DNA of 64,000 nt from Pseudomonas sp. GV085. Its GTDB lineage: Bacteria > Pseudomonadota > Gammaproteobacteria > Pseudomonadales > Pseudomonadaceae. Position 1 is the first letter of the stretch, and each line of letters opens with the position of its first letter. Under the pieces are notes generated by a model. It did not search any database and was not told where the DNA came from. It was given only the letters and a program-made list of their open reading frames with translations. A program made the position numbers and the translations under genes. The stretch spans positions 1 through 64,000 of the forward strand of contig NZ_QAOV01000009.1 in NCBI RefSeq assembly GCF_003050925.1, in the 5' to 3' direction. This document shows positions 9,619 through 21,102 of this stretch, in pieces.

Positions 9619-10743
9619 ATGGCAAAGCGTGACTATTACGAAGTGTTGGGTGTTGAGCGTGGCTCAAGCGAAGCAGACCTGAAGAAGGCCTACCGTCGCC
9701 TGGCGATGAAGCACCACCCGGACCGTAATCCCGATGACAAGGCGTCGGAAGAGATGTTCAAGGAGGCCAACGAGGCCTACGAAGTGCTGTCCGACTCCAG
9801 CAAGCGTGCGGCTTACGACCAGTACGGCCATGCCGGTGTCGACCCGAGCATGGGTGGCGGCGGTGCCGGTTTTGGCGGTCAGAACTTCTCCGACATCTTT
9901 GGCGATGTCTTCAGTGATTTCTTCGGTGGCGGTCGCGGCGGTTCCCGTGGTGGCGCTCAACGCGGCAGTGACTTGCGCTACACCCTGGAACTGGACCTCG
10001 AAGAGGCGGTGCGCGGTACGACCGTGAATATCCGCGTTCCGACGCTGGTCAACTGCAAGCCTTGCGACGGCTCCGGTGCCAAGAAAGGCTCTGCGCCGGT
10101 GACCTGTCCGACTTGCGGCGGTATCGGCCAGGTACGCATGCAGCAGGGTTTCTTCTCGGTGCAGCAGACCTGCCCGCGCTGCCATGGCCAGGGCAAGATC
10201 ATTTCCGATCCGTGCGATTCCTGCCACGGCGAAGGTCGTGTCGAAGAGTACAAGACCCTGTCGGTGAAAGTGCCGGCCGGAGTCGATACCGGTGACCGCA
10301 TTCGTCTGTCCGGCGAAGGCGAGGCGGGTGCTCAAGGTGGCCCGACTGGCGATCTGTACGTGGTGATCAATGTGCGCGAACACGCGATTTTCCAGCGTGA
10401 CGGCAAGCATCTGTTCTGCGAGGTGCCGATCAGCTTCGTCGATGCGGCGCTGGGTGGCGAGCTGGAGATTCCGACCCTTGATGGCCGGGTCAAGCTGAAG
10501 ATCCCTGAGGGGACTCAGACCGGCAAGCAGTTCCGTGTGCGTGGCAAGGGTGTCGCGCCTGTGCGTGGCGGCGGTGCGGGTGACTTGATGTGCCGTGTGG
10601 CGGTCGAGACTCCGGTCAACCTGAGTCGTCGCCAGCGCGAAATGCTTGAGGAGTTCCGTAGCTCCCTGGCGGACGACAACAGCCATTCGCCAAAAACCAC
10701 CGGTTGGTTCGAAGGCGTAAAGCGCTTCTTCGGCGATTTGTAA
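9619..10743 (+). CDS. dnaJ: Chaperone DnaJ (Hsp40)
   Basis: Co-chaperone that delivers substrates to DnaK and stimulates its ATPase. The 374-residue protein has an N-terminal J domain with the HPD motif (about 33-35) and a Gly/Phe-rich linker (about 75-115). Four zinc-binding CxxCxGxG repeats follow (CKPCDGSG, CPTCGGIG, CPRCHGQG, CDSCHGEG; about 150-205), then the C-terminal substrate-binding domains. The start at 9619 (MAKRDYYEVLG) is the standard one; the open frame upstream to 9535 is not coding-like. It is followed by dapB after ten bases, as in PAO1. Confidence 0.98.
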   Translation: MAKRDYYEVLGVERGSSEADLKKAYRRLAMKHHPDRNPDDKASEEMFKEANEAYEVLSDSSKRAAYDQYGHAGVDPSMGGGGAGFGGQNFSDIFGDVFSDFFGGGRGGSRGGAQRGSDLRYTLELDLEEAVRGTTVNIRVPTLVNCKPCDGSGAKKGSAPVTCPTCGGIGQVRMQQGFFSVQQTCPRCHGQGKIISDPCDSCHGEGRVEEYKTLSVKVPAGVDTGDRIRLSGEGEAGAQGGPTGDLYVVINVREHAIFQRDGKHLFCEVPISFVDAALGGELEIPTLDGRVKLKIPEGTQTGKQFRVRGKGVAPVRGGGAGDLMCRVAVETPVNLSRRQREMLEEFRSSLADDNSHSPKTTGWFEGVKRFFGDL

Positions 10744-10753
10744 GGAGACAGGC

Positions 10754-11557
10754 ATGCGACGTATTGCAGTGATGGGCGCCGCCGGGCGCATGGGCAAGAC
10801 CCTGATTGAAGCGGTGCAGCAAACCCCGGGCGCCGGTCTGACGGCGGCGGTGGATCGTCCCGACAGCACGCTGGTCGGCGCGGATGCCGGTGAGCTGGCT
10901 GCGCTGGGTCGTATCGGTGTGCCTCTGTCCGGAGACCTGGATCGGGTGGTCGACGAGTTCGACGTGCTGATCGACTTCACGCACCCGACGGTGACCCTGA
11001 AGAACCTCGCCTTCTGCCGTAAACACGGCAAGGCCATGATCATCGGTACCACCGGTTTCAGCGTTGAAGAAAAGCAGTTGCTGGCGGAGGCGGGCAAGGA
11101 CATTCCGATTGTCTTCGCGGCCAACTTCAGTGTCGGGGTCAATCTGTGCCTGAAGTTACTCGACACGGCGGCTCGCGTATTGGGCGACGATGTCGACATC
11201 GAAATCACCGAAGCTCACCATCGGCACAAAGTCGATGCGCCGTCCGGCACTGCCGTGCGCATGGGTGAGGTGATTGCCGATGCATTGGGTCGCGATCTGA
11301 AAAAGGTGGCGGTGTATGGTCGTGAGGGCCAGACCGGCGCCCGTGATCGTGAAACCATCGGTTTCGCCACGGTGCGTGCCGGCGACATCGTCGGTGATCA
11401 CACTGTACTGTTCGCCGCCGACGGCGAGCGTGTCGAGATCACTCACAAGGCGTCCAGTCGCATGACGTTCGCCAAGGGTGCGGTGCGTGCTGCGTTGTGG
11501 CTGGATGGGCGCGAGCCTGGCCTTTACGACATGCAAGACGTGCTCGATCTGCGTTAA
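10754..11557 (+). CDS. dapB: 4-hydroxy-tetrahydrodipicolinate reductase
   Basis: DapB reduces hydroxy-tetrahydrodipicolinate with NAD(P)H in the diaminopimelate/lysine pathway, which also feeds peptidoglycan. The 267-residue product has the N-terminal nucleotide site VMGAAGRMG (about 6-14) and the catalytic signature EAHHRHKVDAPSGTA (about 155-169). The gene starts ten bases after dnaJ with AAGGAGA upstream, and is probably cotranscribed with it. It precedes carA, the order seen in PAO1. Confidence 0.97.
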   Translation: MRRIAVMGAAGRMGKTLIEAVQQTPGAGLTAAVDRPDSTLVGADAGELAALGRIGVPLSGDLDRVVDEFDVLIDFTHPTVTLKNLAFCRKHGKAMIIGTTGFSVEEKQLLAEAGKDIPIVFAANFSVGVNLCLKLLDTAARVLGDDVDIEITEAHHRHKVDAPSGTAVRMGEVIADALGRDLKKVAVYGREGQTGARDRETIGFATVRAGDIVGDHTVLFAADGERVEITHKASSRMTFAKGAVRAALWLDGREPGLYDMQDVLDLR

Positions 11558-11691
11558 GATGCACCCGAAATCGGGCTCGCGCACCGCGTTTGAGCCCGGT
11601 TTTGTTCCGCCAAGCGACGTCCTGTCGCATTCTCCAGCCTTTAAGGCTCATTGGCGGTAGACCAAAAAGGCCTTTTTCTGTAAGCTACAGC

Positions 11692-11709
11692 TTTAGTGTG
11701 TCCACTAAA
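11692..11709 (+). other. Small hairpin in the carA leader
   Basis: TTTAGTG and CACTAAA pair around a four-base loop, about 25 bases before the leader terminator. A possible tiny leader reading frame (GTG at 11696 to TGA at 11731, 11 codons) overlaps it but has no convincing ribosome site. It could belong to an attenuation switch. Confidence 0.4.
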
Positions 11710-11733
11710 AGCGCGCAGATTAATTCAGTGAAG

Positions 11734-11771
11734 AAGCGGGGTGACGTGTCCATACGTCACTCCGCTTTTTT
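11734..11771 (+). terminator. Leader terminator upstream of carA (candidate attenuator)
   Basis: A 12-pair stem, GCGGGGTGACGT / ACGTCACTCCGC, followed by six or more T residues. This is a textbook intrinsic terminator, yet it ends about 46 bases before the carA start. It could end dapB transcripts. Its position also fits attenuation: the P. aeruginosa car operon has been reported to be controlled by pyrimidines through a leader attenuator. Confidence 0.85.
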
Positions 11772-11816
11772 ACAACCTGCGATCGCCCTTTCAGGCTTTA
11801 TTTACGGGAGGTCTTC

Positions 11817-12953
11817 TTGACTAAGCCAGCCATACTCGCCCTTGCTGATGGCAGCATTTTTCGCGGCGAAGCCATTGGAGCCGACGGTCAAACCGTTGGT
11901 GAGGTGGTGTTCAACACCGCAATGACCGGCTATCAGGAAATCCTTACCGATCCTTCCTACGCCCAACAAATCGTTACCCTGACTTACCCGCACATCGGCA
12001 ACACCGGCACCACGCCGGAAGACGCCGAGTCCAACCGCGTCTGGTCTGCCGGCCTGGTCATCCGTGATCTGCCACTGGTGGCGAGCAACTGGCGTAACAC
12101 GATGTCCCTGTCCGACTACCTGAAGGCCAACAACGTTGTGGCCATCGCCGGTATCGACACCCGCCGCCTGACACGCATCCTGCGTGAAAAAGGCGCGCAG
12201 AACGGCTGCATCATGGCCGGTGACAACATTTCCGAAGCCGCTGCCATCGCCGCCGCCCAGGGTTTCCCTGGCCTCAAGGGCATGGACCTGGCGAAAGTCG
12301 TCAGCACCAAGGAAAGCTACGAGTGGCGCTCGACTGTCTGGGATCTGAAAACCGACAGCCACGCAACCATCGAAGCCTCCGAGCTGCCGTACCACGTGGT
12401 TGCCTACGACTACGGCGTCAAGGTGAACATCCTGCGCATGCTGGTCGAGCGCGGTTGCCGCGTGACCGTCGTGCCTGCGCAAACCCCTGCTGCCGATGTG
12501 CTGGCACTGAAGCCGGACGGCGTGTTCCTGTCCAACGGCCCTGGTGATCCGGAGCCTTGCGACTATGCGATCCAGGCGATCAAGGACGTGCTGGAAACCG
12601 AGATTCCGGTCTTCGGTATCTGCCTCGGTCACCAACTGCTGGCCCTGGCCTCTGGCGCCAAGACCCTGAAAATGGGTCACGGCCATCACGGTGCCAACCA
12701 CCCCGTCCAGGACCTGGACAGCGGCGTGGTGATGATCACCAGCCAGAACCACGGTTTTGCCGTAGACGAAGCGACCCTGCCGGCCAACGTTCGCGCGATC
12801 CACAAATCGCTGTTCGACGGCACCCTGCAAGGTATCGAGCGTACCGACAAGAGCGCCTTCAGCTTCCAGGGTCACCCGGAAGCCAGCCCTGGCCCGAACG
12901 ACGTAGCGCCATTGTTCGATCGCTTCATCACCGAGATGGCCAAGCGACGCTGA
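11817..12953 (+). CDS. carA: Carbamoyl-phosphate synthase small subunit
   Basis: CarA is the glutaminase subunit that feeds ammonia to CarB for carbamoyl phosphate, the shared precursor of arginine and pyrimidines. The 378-residue protein has the N-terminal CPSase domain (GYQEILTDPSYA) and a class I amidotransferase domain with the nucleophile in FGICLGHQ (Cys at about 269) and His/Glu in GHPEASPGP. The start is a TTG at 11817 with GGGAGG five bases upstream; this rare start gives the expected N-terminus. The leader contains a terminator. The gap to carB is 117 bases. Confidence 0.97.
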   Translation: MTKPAILALADGSIFRGEAIGADGQTVGEVVFNTAMTGYQEILTDPSYAQQIVTLTYPHIGNTGTTPEDAESNRVWSAGLVIRDLPLVASNWRNTMSLSDYLKANNVVAIAGIDTRRLTRILREKGAQNGCIMAGDNISEAAAIAAAQGFPGLKGMDLAKVVSTKESYEWRSTVWDLKTDSHATIEASELPYHVVAYDYGVKVNILRMLVERGCRVTVVPAQTPAADVLALKPDGVFLSNGPGDPEPCDYAIQAIKDVLETEIPVFGICLGHQLLALASGAKTLKMGHGHHGANHPVQDLDSGVVMITSQNHGFAVDEATLPANVRAIHKSLFDGTLQGIERTDKSAFSFQGHPEASPGPNDVAPLFDRFITEMAKRR

Positions 12954-13070
12954 TCGCTCGCCCTGATGTAGCAAAGCCTGAGGGCGGTCCCGACATCGGT
13001 GGCCCCCTCAAGGCTCAAAGATTGAACAAGACGGCTTGCCGACTGACCTGCGGATTTGAGTGACAAACCC

Positions 13071-16288
<3,218 letters not shown>

Positions 16289-16292
<4 letters not shown>

Positions 16293-16771
16293 GCATAACG
16301 AAGTACCCAATGACCGTTCAGGGCGCTCGCGCCCTGGAAGAAGAGCACACTCACCTGACCAAGGTCGTTCGTCCGAAGCTCAGCCAGGACATCGGTACGG
16401 CCCGCGAGTTGGGTGACTTGAAGGAAAACGCCGAATACCACGCTGCTCGCGAGCAGCAGGGTATGGTCGAGGCGCGGATCCGCGACATCGAAGGCCGGAT
16501 TCAAAATCAGGTCATCATTGATGTCACGAGCATTCCGCACACCGGCAAAGTGATTTTCGGCACCACCGTTGAAATCGCCAACGTCGAGACGGATGAGCGC
16601 GTCACTTACCACATCGTGGGTGAGGATGAGGCTGACTTCAAACTCGGCAAGATTTCGGTCGGCTCGCCACTGGCTCGCGCCTTGATTGCCAAGGAAGAGG
16701 GTGATGTGGTCGCCGTGAAAACGCCTGGCGGCGTTATCGAGTACGAGATTGTCGAGGTTCGCCACATCTGA
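16289..16771 (+). CDS. greA: Transcript cleavage factor GreA
   Basis: GreA enters the RNA polymerase secondary channel and rescues backtracked complexes by stimulating cleavage of the nascent RNA. The 160-residue protein begins with the coiled-coil domain and carries the acidic tip in GDLKENAEYHAAREQQ (about 40-55). The C-terminal FKBP-like domain ends VKTPGGVIEYEIVEV. It overlaps carB by four bases. The carA-carB-greA arrangement matches the car operon described in P. aeruginosa. Confidence 0.97.
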
Positions 16772-16776
16772 AGGCC

Positions 16777-16799
16777 GGCGCCCGTTTCGTACGGGCGCC
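16777..16799 (+). terminator. GC-rich stem-loop after greA
   Basis: GGCGCCCGT / ACGGGCGCC, nine perfect pairs with a five-base loop, six bases after the greA stop. There is no T run, so it may act as an RNA end stabiliser or a weak or Rho-assisted terminator. Confidence 0.6.
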
Positions 16800-16844
16800 A
16801 TGCCTTGGCAGCTGACCCGGATATTGTAGGTCGGCGGCCTGTGG

Positions 16845-17060
16845 TTGTTGCAAATGGGTCTGTTGCCGGTGCCGGGTCGAATTGGCCTGGCACCGCTGCT
16901 GATCGACGAAATTGCAGTCATGCTGAAGGCGCCGATGGCGGGACTTGCCGCAGCGTGCATGATTTTTCAGGCTTTGGTGCTGATTAAGGCCGAGGGCCTT
17001 GTCAGTCTATGGCGGGATTTTCGCGGGTGGAGCGGCAGGGTGCGCGAAGCACACCCTTGA
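16845..17060 (+). CDS. Small hydrophobic hypothetical protein, possibly 5'-interrupted
   Basis: A frame of 71 codons from a TTG at 16845 (or ATG at 16854) that reads like a small inner-membrane protein: hydrophobic runs at the N-terminus and around MAGLAAACMIFQALVLI, then a basic tail. PAO1 has a hypothetical gene at this place between greA and yhbY. No good ribosome site precedes either start. The same frame continues upstream through a single TAG (16827-16829) to an ATG at 16800, and the hydrophobic character continues across the stop. The gene may therefore be interrupted, or may start late. Function unknown. Confidence 0.5.
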   Translation: MLQMGLLPVPGRIGLAPLLIDEIAVMLKAPMAGLAAACMIFQALVLIKAEGLVSLWRDFRGWSGRVREAHP

Positions 17061-17069
17061 CCCTTGCCA

Positions 17070-17378
17070 TCACTTGAAGCGATGGACGTTCGACAGCTGC
17101 TTGTTGACGCTGAAGTTCTTGCGGTAGATCAGTGCCATCTTGCCGATGACCTGAACCAGATCCGCTTTGCCGACCTTGCAGAGCTCTGCAATGGACGCCA
17201 GGCGCGATTCGCGATCGAGGATGTTGAGCTTGATCTTGATCAGCTCGTGATCCGCCAAAGCGCGTTCGAGTTCGGCTAACACACCTTCAGTCAAACCATT
17301 GTCTGCCACAATCAAAACCGGTTTCAGATGGTGGCCAATGGATTTGTACTGTTTCTTCTGCTCTTGAGTGAGCGGCAT
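17070..17378 (-). CDS. yhbY: YhbY family (CRM domain) RNA-binding protein
   Basis: A 102-residue single CRM-domain protein. E. coli YhbY associates with pre-50S ribosomal particles. The sequence MPLTQEQKKQYKSIGHHLKP at the start and GLTEGVLAELERALADHELI in the middle are typical. The residues KADLVQVIGKMALIYRKN close the domain. It is divergent from rlmE, which acts on 23S rRNA, so both arms of this small locus concern large-subunit maturation. Confidence 0.95.
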   Translation of the reverse strand: MPLTQEQKKQYKSIGHHLKPVLIVADNGLTEGVLAELERALADHELIKIKLNILDRESRLASIAELCKVGKADLVQVIGKMALIYRKNFSVNKQLSNVHRFK

Positions 17379-17483
17379 AATCTGACCCCTGCGTCTGATC
17401 TTGTAAAAAGCGGCGGCCAGTTTACCCGAGCGAGTCCGGGACCGCCCAGTTAATCACGACCCGTTTTATTTTCGAGGTGGCCC

Positions 17484-18116
17484 GTGGCCCGTTCCAAGAC
17501 AAGTCTTAAATGGCTGCAAGAGCATTTCAACGACCCATTCGTCAAAATGGCACAAAAAGACGGGTACCGTTCCCGCGCCAGCTACAAACTGCTGGAGATC
17601 CAAGAAAAGGATCGTCTGATCCGTCCGGGCATGAGCGTAATCGACCTTGGTGCGGCCCCCGGTGGGTGGTCCCAGGTGACCAGTCGTCTGATTGGTGGGC
17701 AGGGCACACTGATCGCTTCTGACATTCTGGAAATGGACAGCATTCCGGACGTGACCTTCATTCAGGGCGACTTTACCGAGGATGCCGTACTGGCTCAGAT
17801 CCTCGATGCCGTCGGAAATAAGGAAGTAGACCTTGTGATTTCCGACATGGCCCCCAATATGAGTGGATTACCAGCCGTGGACATGCCGCGAGCGATGTTC
17901 CTGTGCGAGTTGGCACTGGATCTTTCGACGCGGGTGCTCAAACCCGGTGGTGATTTTTTGATCAAGATCTTCCAGGGCGAAGGCTTCGACGAGTTCCACA
18001 AGAGCGTTCGCCAGCAGTTCGAGAAGGTGCAGATGCGCAAGCCGAACTCGTCGCGCGACCGTTCTCGCGAGCAGTACCTGCTGGGCCGCGGTTTCCGCGG
18101 ACGCAGTGAGGGTTGA
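17484..18116 (+). CDS. rlmE: 23S rRNA 2'-O-ribose U2552 methyltransferase RlmE (FtsJ)
   Basis: RlmE methylates U2552 of 23S rRNA using S-adenosylmethionine, a late and important step in 50S assembly. The 210-residue protein begins (GTG) with a basic segment and YRSRASYKLLEI. The SAM motif VIDLGAAPGGWSQ lies near residues 53-65. The catalytic Lys-Asp-Lys-Glu set can be seen in ASYKL, ISDMAPNMSG, FLIKIFQGE and nearby. It is upstream of ftsH, the same order as in E. coli and PAO1, with a 190-base gap. Confidence 0.97.
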   Translation: MARSKTSLKWLQEHFNDPFVKMAQKDGYRSRASYKLLEIQEKDRLIRPGMSVIDLGAAPGGWSQVTSRLIGGQGTLIASDILEMDSIPDVTFIQGDFTEDAVLAQILDAVGNKEVDLVISDMAPNMSGLPAVDMPRAMFLCELALDLSTRVLKPGGDFLIKIFQGEGFDEFHKSVRQQFEKVQMRKPNSSRDRSREQYLLGRGFRGRSEG

Positions 18117-18306
18117 GTGAATTTTCGATCGGGGCGATAGGATTTTTGTATTACGCCTTGTCAGAATTAGCGAATATTGTGTAGGAAGTGTTTCACAAAG
18201 GGTTACAGACGGCGCCTGCCAAGTCGTAGGTAATGTAGTAAGTTAGGCCGGTGAATATCATGCGAAGCGCGCGCCAGTAGCGGAGCTTGCTTCAGAGGGT
18301 AGTTAA

Positions 18307-20226
18307 TTGAACGATATGGCAAAGAATCTGATCCTGTGGTTGATCATTGCGGCTGTCCTGGTGACGGTGATGAACAACTTCTCCAGCCCTAACGAGCCGC
18401 AGACCCTCAACTATTCCGACTTCATCCAGCAGGTCAAGGATGGCAAGGTCGAACGCGTGGCGGTTGATGGCTACGTGATTACCGGCAAGCGCAACGATGG
18501 CGACAGCTTCAAGACCATTCGCCCGGCGATCCAGGACAACGGCCTGATCGGCGACCTGGTGGATAACCACGTCGTGGTCGAAGGCAAGCAGCCTGAACAG
18601 CAAAGCATCTGGACTCAGCTTCTGGTTGCCAGCTTCCCGATCCTCGTGATCATCGCCGTGTTCATGTTCTTCATGCGGCAGATGCAGGGCGGTGCCGGTG
18701 GCAAGGGCGGGCCGATGAGCTTCGGTAAAAGCAAGGCGCGCCTGCTCTCCGAGGATCAGGTGAAAACTACCCTGGCTGACGTTGCCGGTTGCGACGAAGC
18801 CAAGGAAGAAGTCGGTGAGCTGGTCGAGTTCCTGCGCGATCCGGGCAAGTTCCAGCGCCTGGGTGGCCGCATTCCTCGCGGCGTGCTGATGGTCGGTCCT
18901 CCGGGTACCGGTAAGACCCTGCTGGCCAAGGCCATCGCCGGCGAAGCCAAAGTACCGTTCTTCACCATTTCCGGCTCCGACTTCGTCGAAATGTTCGTCG
19001 GTGTCGGTGCCAGCCGTGTTCGAGACATGTTCGAACAGGCCAAGAAGCATGCTCCATGCATCATCTTCATCGACGAAATCGATGCGGTCGGTCGCCATCG
19101 TGGTGCTGGCATGGGTGGTGGTCACGACGAGCGCGAGCAGACTCTCAACCAATTGCTGGTGGAGATGGATGGCTTTGAAATGAATGACGGCATCATCGTG
19201 ATCGCCGCAACCAACCGTCCTGATGTACTGGACCCTGCGTTGCTGCGTCCGGGCCGTTTCGACCGTCAGGTTGTGGTCGGTCTGCCGGATATCCGTGGTC
19301 GCGAACAGATTCTCAAGGTGCACATGCGCAAAGTGCCGATGGGCGACGACGTTGCCCCGGCTGTGATCGCTCGTGGTACTCCAGGCTTCTCCGGTGCTGA
19401 CCTGGCGAACCTGGTGAACGAGGCATCGTTGTTCGCTGCCCGCGCCGGCAAGCGCATCGTCGAAATGAAAGAATTCGAGCTGGCCAAAGACAAGATCATG
19501 ATGGGCGCCGAGCGCAAATCCATGGTCATGTCCGAGAAGGAAAAACAGAATACGGCTTATCACGAAGCCGGCCACGCCATTGTGGGGCGTGTCGTGCCTG
19601 AGCATGATCCGGTGTACAAGGTGTCTATCATTCCGCGCGGTCGTGCGCTGGGTGTGACCATGTTCCTGCCGGAAGAAGATCGTTACAGCCTGTCCAAGCG
19701 TGCGTTGATCAGCCAGATCTGCTCGCTGTACGGCGGTCGTATCGCTGAAGAAATGACCCTGGGCTTCGATGGCGTGACCACCGGTGCTTCCAACGACATC
19801 ATGCGCGCCAGCCAGATTGCGCGGAACATGGTGACCAAATGGGGGCTCTCGGAGAAACTCGGCCCATTGATGTATGCCGAAGAAGAGGGTGAAGTGTTCC
19901 TTGGTCGCGGCGGTGGCGGTCAGAATGCAAGCTTCTCTGGTGATACAGCCAAGCTGATCGACTCCGAAGTACGCAGCATCATCGATCAGTGCTACGGCAC
20001 GGCGAAGCAGATCCTCACGGACAACCGCGACAAGCTCGATGCGATGGCCGATGCCTTGATGAAGTACGAAACGATCGATGCCGAGCAGATCGACGACATC
20101 ATGGCGGGTCGTACACCTCGCGAGCCGCGCGACTGGTCGGGTGGCACGGGTACTTCCGGCACCCCTCCGGTGGTGCAGGATGAGCGTCCGGAAACACCGA
20201 TCGGCGGTCCTGCTGCTGACGTATAA
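18307..20226 (+). CDS. ftsH: ATP-dependent membrane zinc protease FtsH
   Basis: FtsH is a membrane-anchored hexameric AAA+ protease that degrades misassembled membrane proteins and regulators such as RpoH and LpxC. The 639-residue product has two N-terminal membrane segments (about 7-25 and 100-120) around a periplasmic domain. Walker A GPPGTGKT and the AAA second region of homology follow, then the zinc site HEAGH (about 419-423). The TTG start at 18307 is chosen because AGAGGG at 18294-18299 is correctly spaced for it and too far from the ATG at 18316. The C-terminus is Pro/Gly-rich. Confidence 0.97.
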   Translation: MNDMAKNLILWLIIAAVLVTVMNNFSSPNEPQTLNYSDFIQQVKDGKVERVAVDGYVITGKRNDGDSFKTIRPAIQDNGLIGDLVDNHVVVEGKQPEQQSIWTQLLVASFPILVIIAVFMFFMRQMQGGAGGKGGPMSFGKSKARLLSEDQVKTTLADVAGCDEAKEEVGELVEFLRDPGKFQRLGGRIPRGVLMVGPPGTGKTLLAKAIAGEAKVPFFTISGSDFVEMFVGVGASRVRDMFEQAKKHAPCIIFIDEIDAVGRHRGAGMGGGHDEREQTLNQLLVEMDGFEMNDGIIVIAATNRPDVLDPALLRPGRFDRQVVVGLPDIRGREQILKVHMRKVPMGDDVAPAVIARGTPGFSGADLANLVNEASLFAARAGKRIVEMKEFELAKDKIMMGAERKSMVMSEKEKQNTAYHEAGHAIVGRVVPEHDPVYKVSIIPRGRALGVTMFLPEEDRYSLSKRALISQICSLYGGRIAEEMTLGFDGVTTGASNDIMRASQIARNMVTKWGLSEKLGPLMYAEEEGEVFLGRGGGGQNASFSGDTAKLIDSEVRSIIDQCYGTAKQILTDNRDKLDAMADALMKYETIDAEQIDDIMAGRTPREPRDWSGGTGTSGTPPVVQDERPETPIGGPAADV

Positions 20227-20234
20227 GGTTTGAA

Positions 20235-21086
20235 ATGACTTCTGTTCAGTCCTCGACCCGGTTGCCTTGCGGCAACCGGGTTCTTGATTTGGCCCAGACG
20301 CATGTCATGGGTATTCTCAATGTCACTCCTGATTCCTTCTCCGATGGTGGCCAATACAGCCAGCTCGACGCGGCAATGCGCCACGCCGAAGCCATGGTGG
20401 CGGCCGGCGCGACGCTGATCGATGTCGGCGGCGAATCCACCCGTCCTGGTGCCAGGGCGGTGTCGCCACTGGAGGAGCTGGAACGTGTAGCGCCCATTGT
20501 CGAGCGCATCAGTCGCGAGCTGGACGTCATCATCTCGGTCGACACCTCCACGCCAGCGGTCATGCGTGAGGCTGCGCGCCTGGGTGCCGGGTTGATCAAT
20601 GACGTGCGTTCGTTGCGTCGCGATGGTGCCCTGGATGCTGCAGCGGCCACCGGGCTACCGGTTTGCCTGATGCATATGCTGGGAGAGCCGGGCGATATGC
20701 AGGACAATCCGCAGTACCAGGACATTACAAGGGAAGTCGGTGAGTTTCTCGCCGAACGCATGCATCAGTGTTCATTGGCGGGTATTCCAGCCGAACGGAT
20801 CATTCTTGATCCGGGCTTTGGCTTCGCCAAAACCTTGCAGCACAACCTGAGCTTGTTCAAACATATGCAAGCCCTGCATGCCTTGGGGCGGCCCCTGTTG
20901 GTCGGGGTTTCGCGAAAGAGCATGATTGGTCAGGCGTTGAATCGTCCGGTGGGGGACCGACTGTATGGTGGTTTGGCGCTTGCGGCGCTGGCATCAACGA
21001 AAGGTGCGCGTATATTGCGCGTCCATGATGTAGCCGAAACAATGGATGTGGTGCGGATGATTGCCGCAGTGGAATCAGCCGAATAA
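20235..21086 (+). CDS. folP: Dihydropteroate synthase
   Basis: FolP condenses p-aminobenzoate with the pterin diphosphate in folate synthesis and is the sulfonamide target. The 283-residue TIM-barrel protein has the two signatures MGILNVTPDSFSDGG (about 25-39) and GATLIDVGGESTRPGA (about 58-73). LDPGFGFAKTLQHN marks the phosphate site region. It starts eight bases after ftsH and ends 16 bases before glmM, consistent with an ftsH-folP-glmM operon as in E. coli. Confidence 0.97.
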   Translation: MTSVQSSTRLPCGNRVLDLAQTHVMGILNVTPDSFSDGGQYSQLDAAMRHAEAMVAAGATLIDVGGESTRPGARAVSPLEELERVAPIVERISRELDVIISVDTSTPAVMREAARLGAGLINDVRSLRRDGALDAAAATGLPVCLMHMLGEPGDMQDNPQYQDITREVGEFLAERMHQCSLAGIPAERIILDPGFGFAKTLQHNLSLFKHMQALHALGRPLLVGVSRKSMIGQALNRPVGDRLYGGLALAALASTKGARILRVHDVAETMDVVRMIAAVESAE

Positions 21087-21102
21087 GAATGATGGAGCAC
21101 TT

